A DNA stretch of 64,000 nt, from contig NZ_CP114065.1 in the NCBI RefSeq assembly GCF_027627575.1, forward strand, positions 4,464,001 through 4,528,000, written 5' to 3'. A model generated the notes under the pieces. That model was not told the DNA's origin. It worked only from the letters and a program-made list of their open reading frames with translations, and ran no database searches. This document shows, piece by piece, positions 1 through 8,304 of the stretch (its first letter is position 1; every line of letters starts with the position of its first letter). A program made the translations under genes and the position numbers. This stretch comes from Kribbella sp. CA-293567 (GTDB lineage: Bacteria > Actinomycetota > Actinomycetes > Propionibacteriales > Kribbellaceae).

Positions 1-611
1 ACCCGGAACGTGCCGCGGGTGCCGGCCAGGTCGTTGCGCGCGTACTGCACGCCGACCAGCTTGCGGAGCAGGCCGTCGCGGTCCATCTCGTCGCCGACCT
101 TCACGTGAACCATCCGGTTCAGGTACTCGTCGGCGGAGCCCAGACCGTAGATGCACGACACGGTCGCCACCACCACCACGTCCCGCCGGGTCAGCAGGTT
201 CCAGGTGGCCGAGTGCCGCAGCCGCTCCACCTCCTCGTTGATCGAGGAGTCCTTCTCGATGTAGGTGTCGGTCTGCGGAACGTACGCCTCGGGCTGGTAG
301 TAGTCGTAGTACGACACGAAGTACTCGACCGCGTTCTTCGGGAAGAAGTGCCGCAGCTCGGTCGCGAACTGGGCGGCCAGCGTCTTGTTCGGCTGCAGGA
401 TCAGCATCGGCCGCTGGATCTTCTCGGCCAGCCACGCCACCGTCGCCGTCTTACCCGTACCGGTGGCGCCCAGCAGCACCACGTTCTGCTCGCCGGCGTT
501 GATGCGGCGTTCGAGCTCGGCGATCGCGGCCGGCTGGTCGCCGGCCGGCTCGAAGTCGGACACGACCTTGAGGGGGGCGACCATACGCTGGAGATCGGTG
601 ACCTGTCTCAT
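1..611 (-). CDS. uvrB: UvrABC system protein B, N-terminal part (cut by window edge)
   Basis: UvrB is the damage-verifying helicase of nucleotide excision repair. It is loaded onto DNA by UvrA and later recruits UvrC. The visible 203 residues carry the Walker A motif GATGTGKT at about residues 48-55 and the tyrosine-rich beta-hairpin (YYDYYQPEAY, about 101-110) that clamps the DNA strand at a lesion. The family opening (VTDLQRMVAPLKVVSDF, then GDQPAAI) begins directly after the chosen ATG at 609-611. The C-terminal two thirds lie beyond base 1. The gene follows the 690-4795 operon on the same strand but is separated from it by a small hairpin. Confidence 0.96.
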   Translation of the reverse strand, partial: MRQVTDLQRMVAPLKVVSDFEPAGDQPAAIAELERRINAGEQNVVLLGATGTGKTATVAWLAEKIQRPMLILQPNKTLAAQFATELRHFFPKNAVEYFVSYYDYYQPEAYVPQTDTYIEKDSSINEEVERLRHSATWNLLTRRDVVVVATVSCIYGLGSADEYLNRMVHVKVGDEMDRDGLLRKLVGVQYARNDLAGTRGTFR

Positions 612-646
612 GACACCAACCGTACGGCGCCCCACCGACAGTTTCC

Positions 647-666
647 GAAAATCCGCCCACGGCGGA
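647..666 (-). terminator. Possible intrinsic terminator after the PrsW-like operon
   Basis: Read on the minus strand, TCCGCC, a GTG loop and GGCGGA form a 6-bp stem followed by TTTTC. It lies between the last gene of the 690-4795 operon and the uvrB start. The stem is short, so the call is tentative. Confidence 0.45.
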
Positions 667-689
667 CGCCCGGCACCGCCGCCGGCCGC

Positions 690-1454
690 CTAGGAGTAGC
701 TCTTGACCACCGAGTTGTTCATCGCTTTCAGCTCGTTGACCCGTCGGTCGTAGACCCGCGACTCCAGCCCGGCGTCGGTCGCGGTGACCTGCCCGAACTG
801 GTCCTCGTACGCCGTAACGAAGCCCTTGAACGGCAGCAGCTTCCCGCTCTTGGACGGTACGTCGGCCGTGTAGTCGATCGAGTAGCAGGCCTTCAGCGCC
901 TCCGTCGCGCACTCCACCACGACACCCTTGCCGATCCGCACGTTCTTGAACCCGTTCGACTCGATGTCCACCAGGTGCTCGGCGAACGCCTTCGCGTCGT
1001 ACAGCTTGGTCTGCCGGACCCAGAAGTACCCGTCGATCAGGCCCCGCTTGTTGAACTCCTGCAGGATCCAGTACTGACCGGAAACGGTCTTGTCCGGCCC
1101 CTGCAGCCAGCCCTTGGCCGGGGTGAACCAGACGCCCTTGCCGACCTCGACCCCGACGTCGTTCGGGCCCTTGGTCTTCGGCGCCTCGGTCGGCTCCGGC
1201 GTGTACATGGTGCCGATCGGGTCGGGCGTCACCTTGTCGTCGGGAGCCGGCGCGGCGCTGTCGTCCTTGCCGCCACCGGTGGTCAGCAGCACCACACCGA
1301 CCGCGATCAGCAGCACCGCGAGCACGGCGCCGCCCATCACGATCCACGGCGTCTTGGACGACTTGGCCGGGGACCGGAACTGCGGCCCGGCCGGACCGGG
1401 ACCCCAGCCACCCTGAGCCGGTGGTTGCTGCGGAGCTCCGTACTGCTGACTCAT
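690..1454 (-). CDS. Single-pass membrane protein, paralogue 1 (unknown function)
   Basis: No family name is recognised. The 254 residues run as a short Pro/Gln/Gly-rich cytoplasmic N-terminus (1-35), one transmembrane helix (about 37-59), an acidic Pro/Thr linker (60-98) and an extracytoplasmic domain (about 100-254). The domain opens with GVEVGKGVWFTPAKGW, contains FWVRQ, and holds two cysteines spaced C-x7-C (C182, C190). The same layout and motifs occur in the next two genes upstream, so the three are paralogues. It is the last gene of the unit that begins with the PrsW-like protein, 49 bases after its neighbour. Topology (N-in) is inferred from the helix and linker. An anchored ligand- or stress-sensing protein is possible but unsupported. 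Confidence 0.85.
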   Translation of the reverse strand: MSQQYGAPQQPPAQGGWGPGPAGPQFRSPAKSSKTPWIVMGGAVLAVLLIAVGVVLLTTGGGKDDSAAPAPDDKVTPDPIGTMYTPEPTEAPKTKGPNDVGVEVGKGVWFTPAKGWLQGPDKTVSGQYWILQEFNKRGLIDGYFWVRQTKLYDAKAFAEHLVDIESNGFKNVRIGKGVVVECATEALKACYSIDYTADVPSKSGKLLPFKGFVTAYEDQFGQVTATDAGLESRVYDRRVNELKAMNNSVVKSYS

Positions 1455-1503
1455 GATCGTTCCTCGCGGTGTCTCATGGGATTGGGCGGTGGGTGTTCGG
1501 GCG

Positions 1504-2475
1504 TCACAGGCTGTCGAGGACGGACTTCTTCATCGGCACCAGGGCGGCGTCGGCCGTCGCCGCGAAGTCGTTGCGGGTCCGGTAGTCCAGCGCGGTGACC
1601 ACGCCGTCCTTACGCCGGTACGCCTCCACCTCGCCCTTGACCGCGACGCCCTGGACCGGGGTGGAGGTGTAGGAGATCGCGACACACTCCACCAAGACGT
1701 CCTTGGGGCATTCCAGGTTCCGTACGTTGCCGAGCTGGGCGATCTCCTTGTCGGTCTCCCCCTCGACGATGCCGACCGCGAACGCGCTCGCGGTGACGTT
1801 CTGCTTCTGCCGGACCCAGAACCACGCCCGTGGCTCACCGGTCGGCGAGTAGGCGGCCACCTGCTTGCCGTTGGTCTCCTTGGCCACCACGGTCCATCCC
1901 GCCGCCGGAACGACCGAGACGCCGAACTGGACCGGCAGTGCACCGGCCGGTGGCGTGTAGCTCGGGGACGCGCTCGGGCTGGGCGACTGGGCCGGACCAG
2001 GATCCGCCTTGTCGTCTCCCCCGGTCAGCAGGACCAGGGCGACAGCGACCAGCACCACGACCATCAGGCCGGCAGCGATCGGAATCACCACAGGCGGGAG
2101 CTTGAAGCCCTTCTTGACCGGCTCAGGTCGCCGCAGAGAGGGCGGGCTGACCTGGTCACCCCAGGCCGCACCGGTCTCAGTAGCACCCTTCTGTACGCCG
2201 GTGCCGCCCGCCGCGGTGCCACCGGCAGCAACACCGGCTGTGCCCCAGGTGGACGGAGCGGAGCCCGCAGTACCCGGAGCAGGCTCGCTTTTGCCACCAG
2301 GCGTGGCCGCGTCCGGAGTGTCCCAAGGGGACGGCGGCCGTGCTGGCACCTCCAGCGACCACGGGGACGGTGGAAGCTCCGGCTCCGGGGTGGCTGTCTC
2401 TTCCTCACCCTCGGCGTCGGTCTTGCGCACCCATGGATTGCTGGGGCCCTGGTTCTTGTCGCGCTTACCGTTCAC
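1504..2475 (-). CDS. Single-pass membrane protein, paralogue 2 (unknown function)
   Basis: The 323 residues start with GTG, overlapping the stop of the upstream gene as GTGA (2472-2475), so translation is probably coupled. The N-terminal 125 residues are hydrophilic and rich in Pro, Glu, Ala, Gly and Thr. A transmembrane helix spans about 127-151, followed by a Ser/Pro linker. The extracytoplasmic domain (about 180-323) matches its neighbours through FWVRQ, a C-x7-C pair (C256, C264) equivalent to that of paralogue 1, and RRKDGVVTALDYRTRND, which is echoed in paralogue 3. The function is unknown. The paired cysteines suggest a disulfide outside the membrane. Confidence 0.86.
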   Translation of the reverse strand: MNGKRDKNQGPSNPWVRKTDAEGEEETATPEPELPPSPWSLEVPARPPSPWDTPDAATPGGKSEPAPGTAGSAPSTWGTAGVAAGGTAAGGTGVQKGATETGAAWGDQVSPPSLRRPEPVKKGFKLPPVVIPIAAGLMVVVLVAVALVLLTGGDDKADPGPAQSPSPSASPSYTPPAGALPVQFGVSVVPAAGWTVVAKETNGKQVAAYSPTGEPRAWFWVRQKQNVTASAFAVGIVEGETDKEIAQLGNVRNLECPKDVLVECVAISYTSTPVQGVAVKGEVEAYRRKDGVVTALDYRTRNDFAATADAALVPMKKSVLDSL

Positions 2476-3587
2476 TGGCTCTTGATCACCGATTCCAGCA
2501 TCGCCGAGACGGCCTTCTGGGACGTCGAGACCTTGTCCTTGCGGCCGTACACCCGGAAGACCGTCACTACGCCGTCCTTACGCTCGATCACGCCGACCAG
2601 ACCCACCACCTGCAGGGTTCCGTTCTGGTTGGTCGAGGTCGCACTGTAACCCTGCGAGGTCATGAACTTCACGTTGCCGGTGGGCTGGCTGACGTCGATC
2701 GGCGCCTTCGTCTGGAGCTGGCTCAGGCCCTTCGTCTCGGCCTTCAGCAGCTTCGGCAGCAACGCCGCGGGGGTTTCGCCACCGTTCGGCTTGAACGCCT
2801 GGAGCATCAGGTACGCCTCGCCCGCCTTGAGCAGGTAGACGCCGTCGAACTTGTCCAGCGACTTGCGCAGGTAGCCCGGGTGCGGCTTCACGAAGACGCC
2901 CTGACCGACCTCGATCCCCTCGTCCACCGGAGTGCTCGGTGCGCCACTGGGCTCCGTTGTCGGCTCACCGCTGGGCTGGGCGCTGGTGGGCGCGACCGGC
3001 GGCGGCTGGACCTTCTGGTCGTCGCCCCCACCGAACAGGAGTGCCAGCACGACGCCGACGACCACGACGGCGGCGAGGCCGCCACCGGCGAGGAACAGGA
3101 TCTTGTTGGGCCCCTTGCCACGGTTGCCACCGCCGTACTGCGGAGCGGACTGGCCCCATTGCTGTTGCGGCGGGTACTGCTGACCCGGGAAGCCCTGCGG
3201 CGGCTGCTGGCCCGGATAGGCAGGCGGCTGCTGGCCGGGGTACTGCTGCGGCTGCCCCTGGTACGGCGGCTGGCCATGCGGCGGCTGGCCTTGCGGAGGC
3301 TGCCCCTGAGGCTGGCCTTGCGGCGGCGGCCCCTGCGGCGGTCGACCTTGCGGAGGCACACCCTGTGGAGGCGGCCCCTGGGGCGGCGCTCCCTGGTACG
3401 GCGGCTGTCCAGGCTGACCCGGTTGACCGTAGCCAGGCGGCGGGCCCTGCGGCGGCCGGCCGTACGGCGCCTGCTGTCCCGGCTGTCCGTAGCCCGGCTG
3501 CCCTCCGTACGGCGGCTGACCCGGCTGACCCGGCCGACCCGGCCCACCCGGGCCGCCCTGGCCGTACGGCGGTTGCTGGTTGCTCAT
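2472..3587 (-). CDS. Single-pass membrane protein with long Pro/Gly/Gln-rich N-terminus, paralogue 3
   Basis: A 371-residue protein. Residues 1-155 are almost entirely Pro, Gly, Gln and Tyr in short imperfect repeats (PPYGQ, PPQG, GQPP). A transmembrane helix follows at about 163-186, then a Pro/Ser/Thr linker and an extracytoplasmic domain from about 220. The domain begins GIEVGQGVFVKPHPGY, parallel to GVEVGKGVWFTPAKGW in paralogue 1, and contains ERKDGVVTVFRVYGRKD, parallel to paralogue 2. Unlike the other two it has no cysteine pair. Its ATG overlaps the stop of the PrsW-like gene (ATGA, 3584-3587). The low-complexity tail resembles cytoplasmic tails of actinobacterial divisome and envelope proteins in composition only; no function can be assigned. 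Confidence 0.86.
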   Translation of the reverse strand: MSNQQPPYGQGGPGGPGRPGQPGQPPYGGQPGYGQPGQQAPYGRPPQGPPPGYGQPGQPGQPPYQGAPPQGPPPQGVPPQGRPPQGPPPQGQPQGQPPQGQPPHGQPPYQGQPQQYPGQQPPAYPGQQPPQGFPGQQYPPQQQWGQSAPQYGGGNRGKGPNKILFLAGGGLAAVVVVGVVLALLFGGGDDQKVQPPPVAPTSAQPSGEPTTEPSGAPSTPVDEGIEVGQGVFVKPHPGYLRKSLDKFDGVYLLKAGEAYLMLQAFKPNGGETPAALLPKLLKAETKGLSQLQTKAPIDVSQPTGNVKFMTSQGYSATSTNQNGTLQVVGLVGVIERKDGVVTVFRVYGRKDKVSTSQKAVSAMLESVIKSQ

Positions 3588-4795
3588 GCCTGCGTCTCCC
3601 CAGTGATCCCGTCGAAGCCGGCGGCCGGAACGCTCCCCCGCGCTGCCACGCCACGCTCGGACTTCGGCACGGATCGTACCGAGTTCCCGCAGGCGGAGCA
3701 GAAGTCGGAGTGCGGCAGCAGCGGCATCTCGCAGCGCGAGCAGAACGCGAGCTCGCCCGAAGCGTGGTTCGAGCCACCGCGGGCGGCGGACTCCAGGGCC
3801 GCTTCGAGCAGCCCCTTGTGCAGCACGGTCCGGACCAGGATGATCAGCGCGCCGAGCAGCACCAGCCCCCAGACCACCCCGAGGATCGCGCCGATCGTCG
3901 AGCCGCGCCCGCCGATGAAGCCGAGCAGGTAGACGCCGCCCTGGAAGGCGGCGTTGACGGCCATTGCCTGGATCAGGCCGAACACCCAGCGGGGGGTGAA
4001 GCCGTCGTACTTCTCCCCGAGACCGGAGAACTCCGCCACCGCGAGACCGGTCGCCGAGCCGTAGATCAGCGGCTTCACGAAGCCCTGCAGCACCACGATG
4101 GAGATCCAGGTGCCCGTACTGCTGCCCGGACCGGCGAAGCCGCCGCTGATCCAGGCCCAGTGCAGCACCAGCGTCTCGAAGCAGGCGAACCCGACACCGG
4201 CCACCACACCGAAGGTGAAGCCGTCCATCAGGTCGTCGTAGCGCGGCCGGGAGGCCAGGTAGATCGGGCCGATCTGGCGGATCAGCTCCGACACGACCGG
4301 TACCAGCAGCATCAGGATCACCAGGTCGCGCCCGGACGGGCCACCCGGGTTGCTGCCGACCAGGTCACTGGTGAGGCTGATCCGGTCCGACCACAGCCAG
4401 GTGAAGACGGCGGCCAACACCCCGGTCAGCACGAACGCCGCGGCGACGACCGGGACCGGTTCGTCCTCCCACAGGTTCACGTCGTACAGGTAGAGGATGT
4501 AGACGATCGGGATGGCGAAGGCGGCCACCATGATCGCGACCGGCAGCGCGCCCAGCGCGGCCGTCACCACGGTCAGCAGCAGGGCGATGCCCAGTGCGAC
4601 CTTGTAGGTGTACGGCTGGCGGCCCGCGCCCTGCGGCATGATCGTGGAGACCAGTTTGAACGAGGCCACCGGTTCGTCCGGCCTGGCCGCGTAGGCCTTC
4701 TTGCGCCCAGCGTCCGCCGACTGCAGGTCGCTGCCACAGCGGTGGCAGAAGTGCGAGACCTCGGGGACGTCAGAGCTACAGCGCGGACACTCCAC
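3584..4795 (-). CDS. PrsW-fold membrane protein with N- and C-terminal zinc ribbons, probably catalytically dead
   Basis: About 403 residues. A zinc ribbon at the N-terminus (CPRC then CHRC, Cys 3, 6, 17, 20), about eight transmembrane segments, and a second zinc ribbon at the C-terminus (CSRC then CSAC, Cys 352, 355, 366, 369). The core resembles PrsW intramembrane metalloproteases (LMDGFTFGVVAGVGFACFE), but the EExxK motif reads SELIR, and the positions where I expect the two histidine motifs read KPLIYG and VNAAFQ. Loss of metalloprotease activity is therefore inferred. The start chosen is GTG at 4795 because GGGAGG stands five bases before it. An in-frame GTG at 4855 would add 20 residues with a weaker ribosome binding site. 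First gene of the unit with the three paralogues downstream. Confidence 0.85.
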   Translation of the reverse strand: MECPRCSSDVPEVSHFCHRCGSDLQSADAGRKKAYAARPDEPVASFKLVSTIMPQGAGRQPYTYKVALGIALLLTVVTAALGALPVAIMVAAFAIPIVYILYLYDVNLWEDEPVPVVAAAFVLTGVLAAVFTWLWSDRISLTSDLVGSNPGGPSGRDLVILMLLVPVVSELIRQIGPIYLASRPRYDDLMDGFTFGVVAGVGFACFETLVLHWAWISGGFAGPGSSTGTWISIVVLQGFVKPLIYGSATGLAVAEFSGLGEKYDGFTPRWVFGLIQAMAVNAAFQGGVYLLGFIGGRGSTIGAILGVVWGLVLLGALIILVRTVLHKGLLEAALESAARGGSNHASGELAFCSRCEMPLLPHSDFCSACGNSVRSVPKSERGVAARGSVPAAGFDGITGETQA

Positions 4796-4967
4796 GCCAT
4801 CCTCCCAACCTTGGAACTTGCGGACCGGCGCGGGGGCGCGCCGGGAGCTGGTCACGTCGGCCGGACTCCGCCGGCGAACCCGGACGATTCTCGTACAGCT
4901 CGATCGGGATTCATCATTTCCCGGCCGGGGGTCACCTTTTCGTGTCCAGACCGTGCCCTGGGACCGG

Positions 4968-5561
4968 TCAGCCGGCGCGTTCGGCGAGGCCCGGCCAGAG
5001 CCGGCCGACCCGCGCGTCCAGCTCGTCGAGACCGCCCGAATTGTCGATCACCAGATCCGCGACCGCCAGCCGCTGCTCCCGGGTCGCCTGACTCGCGATC
5101 CGGGCCTCCGCCTCCTGCTCGGTCATCCCTCGGTCCCGGACCAGCCGCTCGACCTGGACCTGCTGCGGCACGTCGACCACCAGTACCAGGTCGAACTTGT
5201 CGCCCTGGCCGGTCTCGACCAGCAACGGGATGTCGTGCACCACCACGGCGTCGGCCGGTGCGGCAGCCTCGATCTCGGCCGCTCTGGCCCGCACCCGCGG
5301 ATGGATGATCGCCTCGAGCTTCCGCCGGGCCTGCTCGTCGCCGAACACGATCCGCCCCACTGCCGGCCGGTCCAGCTCTCCTTCGGGCGTCAGTACGTCG
5401 CCGAAGGCCTCGACCACCTCGGCCAGCCCGTCGGTGCCTCGCGCAACCACTTCCCGGGCGAGCAGATCGGAGTCGATCACGACCGCACCGCGCGCGGCCA
5501 GCCGCGCCGACACCGAACTCTTCCCCGACCCGATTCCGCCGGTCAATCCAACTCTCAGCAC
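4968..5561 (-). CDS. coaE: Dephospho-CoA kinase
   Basis: CoaE phosphorylates the ribose 3'-hydroxyl of dephospho-CoA with ATP, the last step of coenzyme A synthesis in the cytoplasm. The 197 residues open with the P-loop GLTGGIGSGKS (about 5-15), followed by DSDLLAREV, the substrate-side LDRPAVGRIVF stretch and the HPRVR segment, all in family order. Length is normal for the single-domain bacterial enzyme; there is no C-terminal UPF0157 fusion as in mycobacteria. The start is GTG. It lies downstream of rpsA behind a strong hairpin, so it probably depends partly on read-through or has its own promoter. Confidence 0.95.
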   Translation of the reverse strand: MLRVGLTGGIGSGKSSVSARLAARGAVVIDSDLLAREVVARGTDGLAEVVEAFGDVLTPEGELDRPAVGRIVFGDEQARRKLEAIIHPRVRARAAEIEAAAPADAVVVHDIPLLVETGQGDKFDLVLVVDVPQQVQVERLVRDRGMTEQEAEARIASQATREQRLAVADLVIDNSGGLDELDARVGRLWPGLAERAG

Positions 5562-5580
5562 AGCAGCACCCTACGGCGTG

Positions 5581-5621
5581 CCGAGACCCCCGCACCCAGT
5601 ACGGGGGTGCGGGGGTCTCGG
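5581..5621. terminator. Perfect 17-bp hairpin downstream of rpsA
   Basis: CCGAGACCCCCGCACCC (5581-5597) is repeated as its exact reverse complement at 5605-5621 around a 7-base loop. It sits 32 bases after the rpsA stop and 19 bases before the coaE start. The stem is very GC-rich and has no long T run. A transcription terminator or attenuator that lowers coaE relative to rpsA is the likely role. Confidence 0.75.
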
Positions 5622-5653
5622 GTCCTGCAGGTGGTACAGGAACTACAGCTGGA

Positions 5654-7132
5654 TCAGCCCTGGCCGGTCAGCTTCTCGCGGAGAGCCTGGAGCGCCTCGT
5701 CGGAAGCCAGCGCGCCCTCGACGGGAGCGTCGTCCTTCGGCTCGGCGGCCGAGGAGTACGTGGAGGCCTCGCCGGCCTCGACGTCCGCCGTCTTGGCGTC
5801 CTCGATCTGCTTCTTGTGGGTCTCCCAGCGCGTGTGGGCCTCGGCGTACTGCCGCTCCCACTCCTCGCGCTGCGTGTCGAAGCCCTCGAGCCACTCGCCC
5901 GTCTCGGGGTCGAACCCGTCCGGGTAGATGTAGTTGCCTTCCTTGTCGTACGTCGCCGCCATGCCGTAGAGCGTGGGGTCGAAGTCGTCCGACACGGTGT
6001 CGACACCCTCGTTGGCCTGCTTCAGCGACAGCGAGATCCGGCGACGCTCGAGATCGATGTCGATGATCTTGACCATCACGTCGTCGTTCACCTGGACGAC
6101 CTGCTCCGGGATCTCGACGTGACGCTCGGCCAGCTCGGAGATGTGCACCAGACCCTCGATGCCCTCCTCCACGCGGACGAACGCACCGAACGGCACCAGC
6201 TTGGTGACCTTGCCGGGCACGATCTGGCCCATCTGGTGGGTCCGGGCGAACTGCTGCCACGGGTCTTCCTGGGTCGCCTTCAGCGACAGGGAGACGCGCT
6301 CGCGCTCCATGTCGACGTCCAGCACCTCGACCGTGACCTCCTGGCCGACCTCGACCACCTCGGTCGGGTGGTCGATGTGCTTCCAGGACAGCTCGGAGAC
6401 GTGCACCAGGCCGTCGACGCCGCCGAGGTCCACGAACGCACCGAAGTTGACGATCGAGGAGACGACACCCTTGCGGATCTGGCCCTTCTGCAGCTGGGTG
6501 AGGAAGTTCATCCGCACCTCGGACTGCGTCTGCTCCAGCCACGCGCGACGCGACAGAACCACGTTGTTGCGGTTCTTGTCGAGCTCGATGATCTTGGCCT
6601 CGATCTCCTGGCCGACGTACGGCTGGAGGTCGCGGACCCGGCGCATCTCGACGAGCGAGGCCGGCAGGAAGCCGCGGAGGCCGATGTCCAGGATGAGTCC
6701 ACCCTTGACGACCTCGATGACGGTACCGGTGACGACGCCGTCCTCTTCCTTGATCTTCTCGATCGTGCCCCAGGCCTTCTCGTACTGGGCGCGCTTCTTC
6801 GAAAGGATCAGGCGGCCTTCTTTGTCCTCCTTCTGGAGAACCAGGGCCTCGACGTGGTCGCCGACCTTGACGACCTCGTTCGGGTCGACGTCGTGCTTGA
6901 TCGACAGCTCGCGCGACGGGATGACGCCTTCGGTCTTGTAACCGATGTCGAGGAGAACCTCGTCCCGGTCGACCTTGACGATGGTCCCCTCAACGATGTC
7001 GCCGTCGTTGAAGTACTTGATGGTCAGATCGATCGCCGCGAGGAAGTCTTCCTCCGACCCGATGTCATTGACCGCTACCTGCGGGGTGGTGCGTACTGCG
7101 GGGTCGAGAGGTGCCTCGATGCTGGCCGTCAT
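5654..7132 (-). CDS. rpsA: 30S ribosomal protein S1
   Basis: S1 binds mRNA on the small ribosomal subunit and helps unstructured and weak-leader messages start translation. The 492 residues contain four S1 OB-fold repeats at about 43-112, 131-197, 216-284 and 301-370. The third and fourth are the most canonical (GVDGLVHVSELSWKH, GIEGLVHISELAERH). An acidic, poorly conserved tail of about 120 residues follows. Four repeats and an extended tail are usual for the actinobacterial form (the E. coli protein has six). The start is ATG at 7130-7132. Confidence 0.97.
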   Translation of the reverse strand: MTASIEAPLDPAVRTTPQVAVNDIGSEEDFLAAIDLTIKYFNDGDIVEGTIVKVDRDEVLLDIGYKTEGVIPSRELSIKHDVDPNEVVKVGDHVEALVLQKEDKEGRLILSKKRAQYEKAWGTIEKIKEEDGVVTGTVIEVVKGGLILDIGLRGFLPASLVEMRRVRDLQPYVGQEIEAKIIELDKNRNNVVLSRRAWLEQTQSEVRMNFLTQLQKGQIRKGVVSSIVNFGAFVDLGGVDGLVHVSELSWKHIDHPTEVVEVGQEVTVEVLDVDMERERVSLSLKATQEDPWQQFARTHQMGQIVPGKVTKLVPFGAFVRVEEGIEGLVHISELAERHVEIPEQVVQVNDDVMVKIIDIDLERRRISLSLKQANEGVDTVSDDFDPTLYGMAATYDKEGNYIYPDGFDPETGEWLEGFDTQREEWERQYAEAHTRWETHKKQIEDAKTADVEAGEASTYSSAAEPKDDAPVEGALASDEALQALREKLTGQG

Positions 7133-7277
7133 GTGGTGGGTTGCTCCGTGGGCTGATGGTGTCGTACGGGTGCACCCGGGCCGTTGGATCGCATCAGAAA
7201 CGCTGGATTACCTGAACAGGACAGAATCACCACCGACTGCTGCGAGCACGAGCCTGCTCCGTCCGAGGTCGCGCGGG

Positions 7278-7307
7278 CCCATAGCGCATCTCACAGAATA
7301 CGTGTAA
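7278..7307 (-). promoter_or_regulatory. Possible rpsA promoter
   Basis: On the minus strand TTACAC (7307-7302) and TATGGG (7283-7278) stand 18 bases apart, about 145 bases upstream of the rpsA ATG. The hexamers match the housekeeping consensus only partly. A long S1 leader is common because S1 autoregulates in other bacteria; here this is inference. Confidence 0.25.
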
Positions 7308-7347
7308 TGACTCAGGCACGGCAACCCGGGGCACCCTGCGGCACTAC

Positions 7348-8253
7348 TCAACGTACGGCGTCCGGATCCGGGCGACCGCCCGCGAGGTCACCCGTGTCTC
7401 CGATCCGCTTGACCAGAGCGTTCGCGGCCGCCGTCACCGGGTTGGCCGCGGGGCGTGCGGCCAGGTCGATCAGTGCCCACAGATCAGCCGCCCGAGCCCG
7501 CTCGACGAGCCGGTCACCCAGGTCGAACCCGTCCCGTACGACGTCCAGCACCGCCTTGCCGAGCACCGGATCGGCACAGAACCGCAGCAGGTTCCCCAGA
7601 TCCGCGTACGGCGATCCCGCGTGCGCGAACTCCCAGTCGATCAGCCCCGTGATCCGGGCGGTCTCCGGATCGACCAGCAGGTTCTTCGGGTTGAAGTCAC
7701 TGTGCACCAGGCAGATCCGGTCGGCACCGGTCTCGGCGAGCTCTTCGGTCTCGTCGATCACTGCCTCGATCCGCTCGCCCTGCTCGCGGGTCAGCCCGAT
7801 CTCCCGCGCATGCTCCTGGAAGAAGTCCGCCAGCTCACCGACCCCGAACGGCCGGATCGCCAACTCCCGCCCAGTGAAATCGCCAAAGCTCAGGAACGGC
7901 ATCCCACTCAGCAGCACCAGCAACTCGCCGAGTTGCTCCCCCACCCTGCGCCGCTCGTCGTCGCCGGCCGTCTCGAGGTACGTCTCCAGGTTCACCCCGG
8001 GCAGCCGCTCGTACAGGACATAGGGAGGAGCACCATCCCCCGCCGGCTCAGGCATCGCGTCCAGCACGCGCGGCACCGGCAACAGTCCGCGCACCAGCCG
8101 CATCAGCGACAGGTCGACCGCCGCTCGCTCCGGGCGCCTGCCGTAGAGCTTCAGCACCGCATCCTCGCCGCCGGCGCTCACAGCGAAGGTCTCGCCGCCG
8201 TAGCCGCCGGCCAGCGGCACCGCGCTAGCCGCGATCGCCCCGAACTCATCCAT
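7348..8253 (-). CDS. Aminoglycoside phosphotransferase-family (APH) small-molecule kinase
   Basis: About 301 residues of the protein-kinase-like APH fold, which transfers phosphate from ATP to small hydroxylated substrates (antibiotics, choline, sugars). Visible landmarks are a nucleotide-binding strand with lysine (DAVLKLYG), the catalytic HSDFNPKN motif (Brenner type) and the metal-binding IDWEFAHAG. The substrate cannot be read from the sequence, and resistance should not be assumed. An open frame continues upstream, but MDEFGAIAAS at 8253 is the likely start: GCAGG lies about nine bases before it, and the longer frame runs into the GDSL gene. Stands alone between rpsA and the esterase. 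Confidence 0.85.
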   Translation of the reverse strand: MDEFGAIAASAVPLAGGYGGETFAVSAGGEDAVLKLYGRRPERAAVDLSLMRLVRGLLPVPRVLDAMPEPAGDGAPPYVLYERLPGVNLETYLETAGDDERRRVGEQLGELLVLLSGMPFLSFGDFTGRELAIRPFGVGELADFFQEHAREIGLTREQGERIEAVIDETEELAETGADRICLVHSDFNPKNLLVDPETARITGLIDWEFAHAGSPYADLGNLLRFCADPVLGKAVLDVVRDGFDLGDRLVERARAADLWALIDLAARPAANPVTAAANALVKRIGDTGDLAGGRPDPDAVR

Positions 8254-8304
8254 GCCGCGCATCCTGCCGCACTTCACCGACAACCCCGGACCGCCACCAC
8301 TGAC

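Noticed and set aside
2939..5308. A 789-codon plus-strand frame across the paralogue operon
   Set aside because: Low-complexity translation and crosses four recognisable minus-strand genes.
7348..8253. Antibiotic resistance kinase
   Set aside because: The APH fold is shared by many metabolic kinases, and nothing in sequence or context points to an antibiotic.
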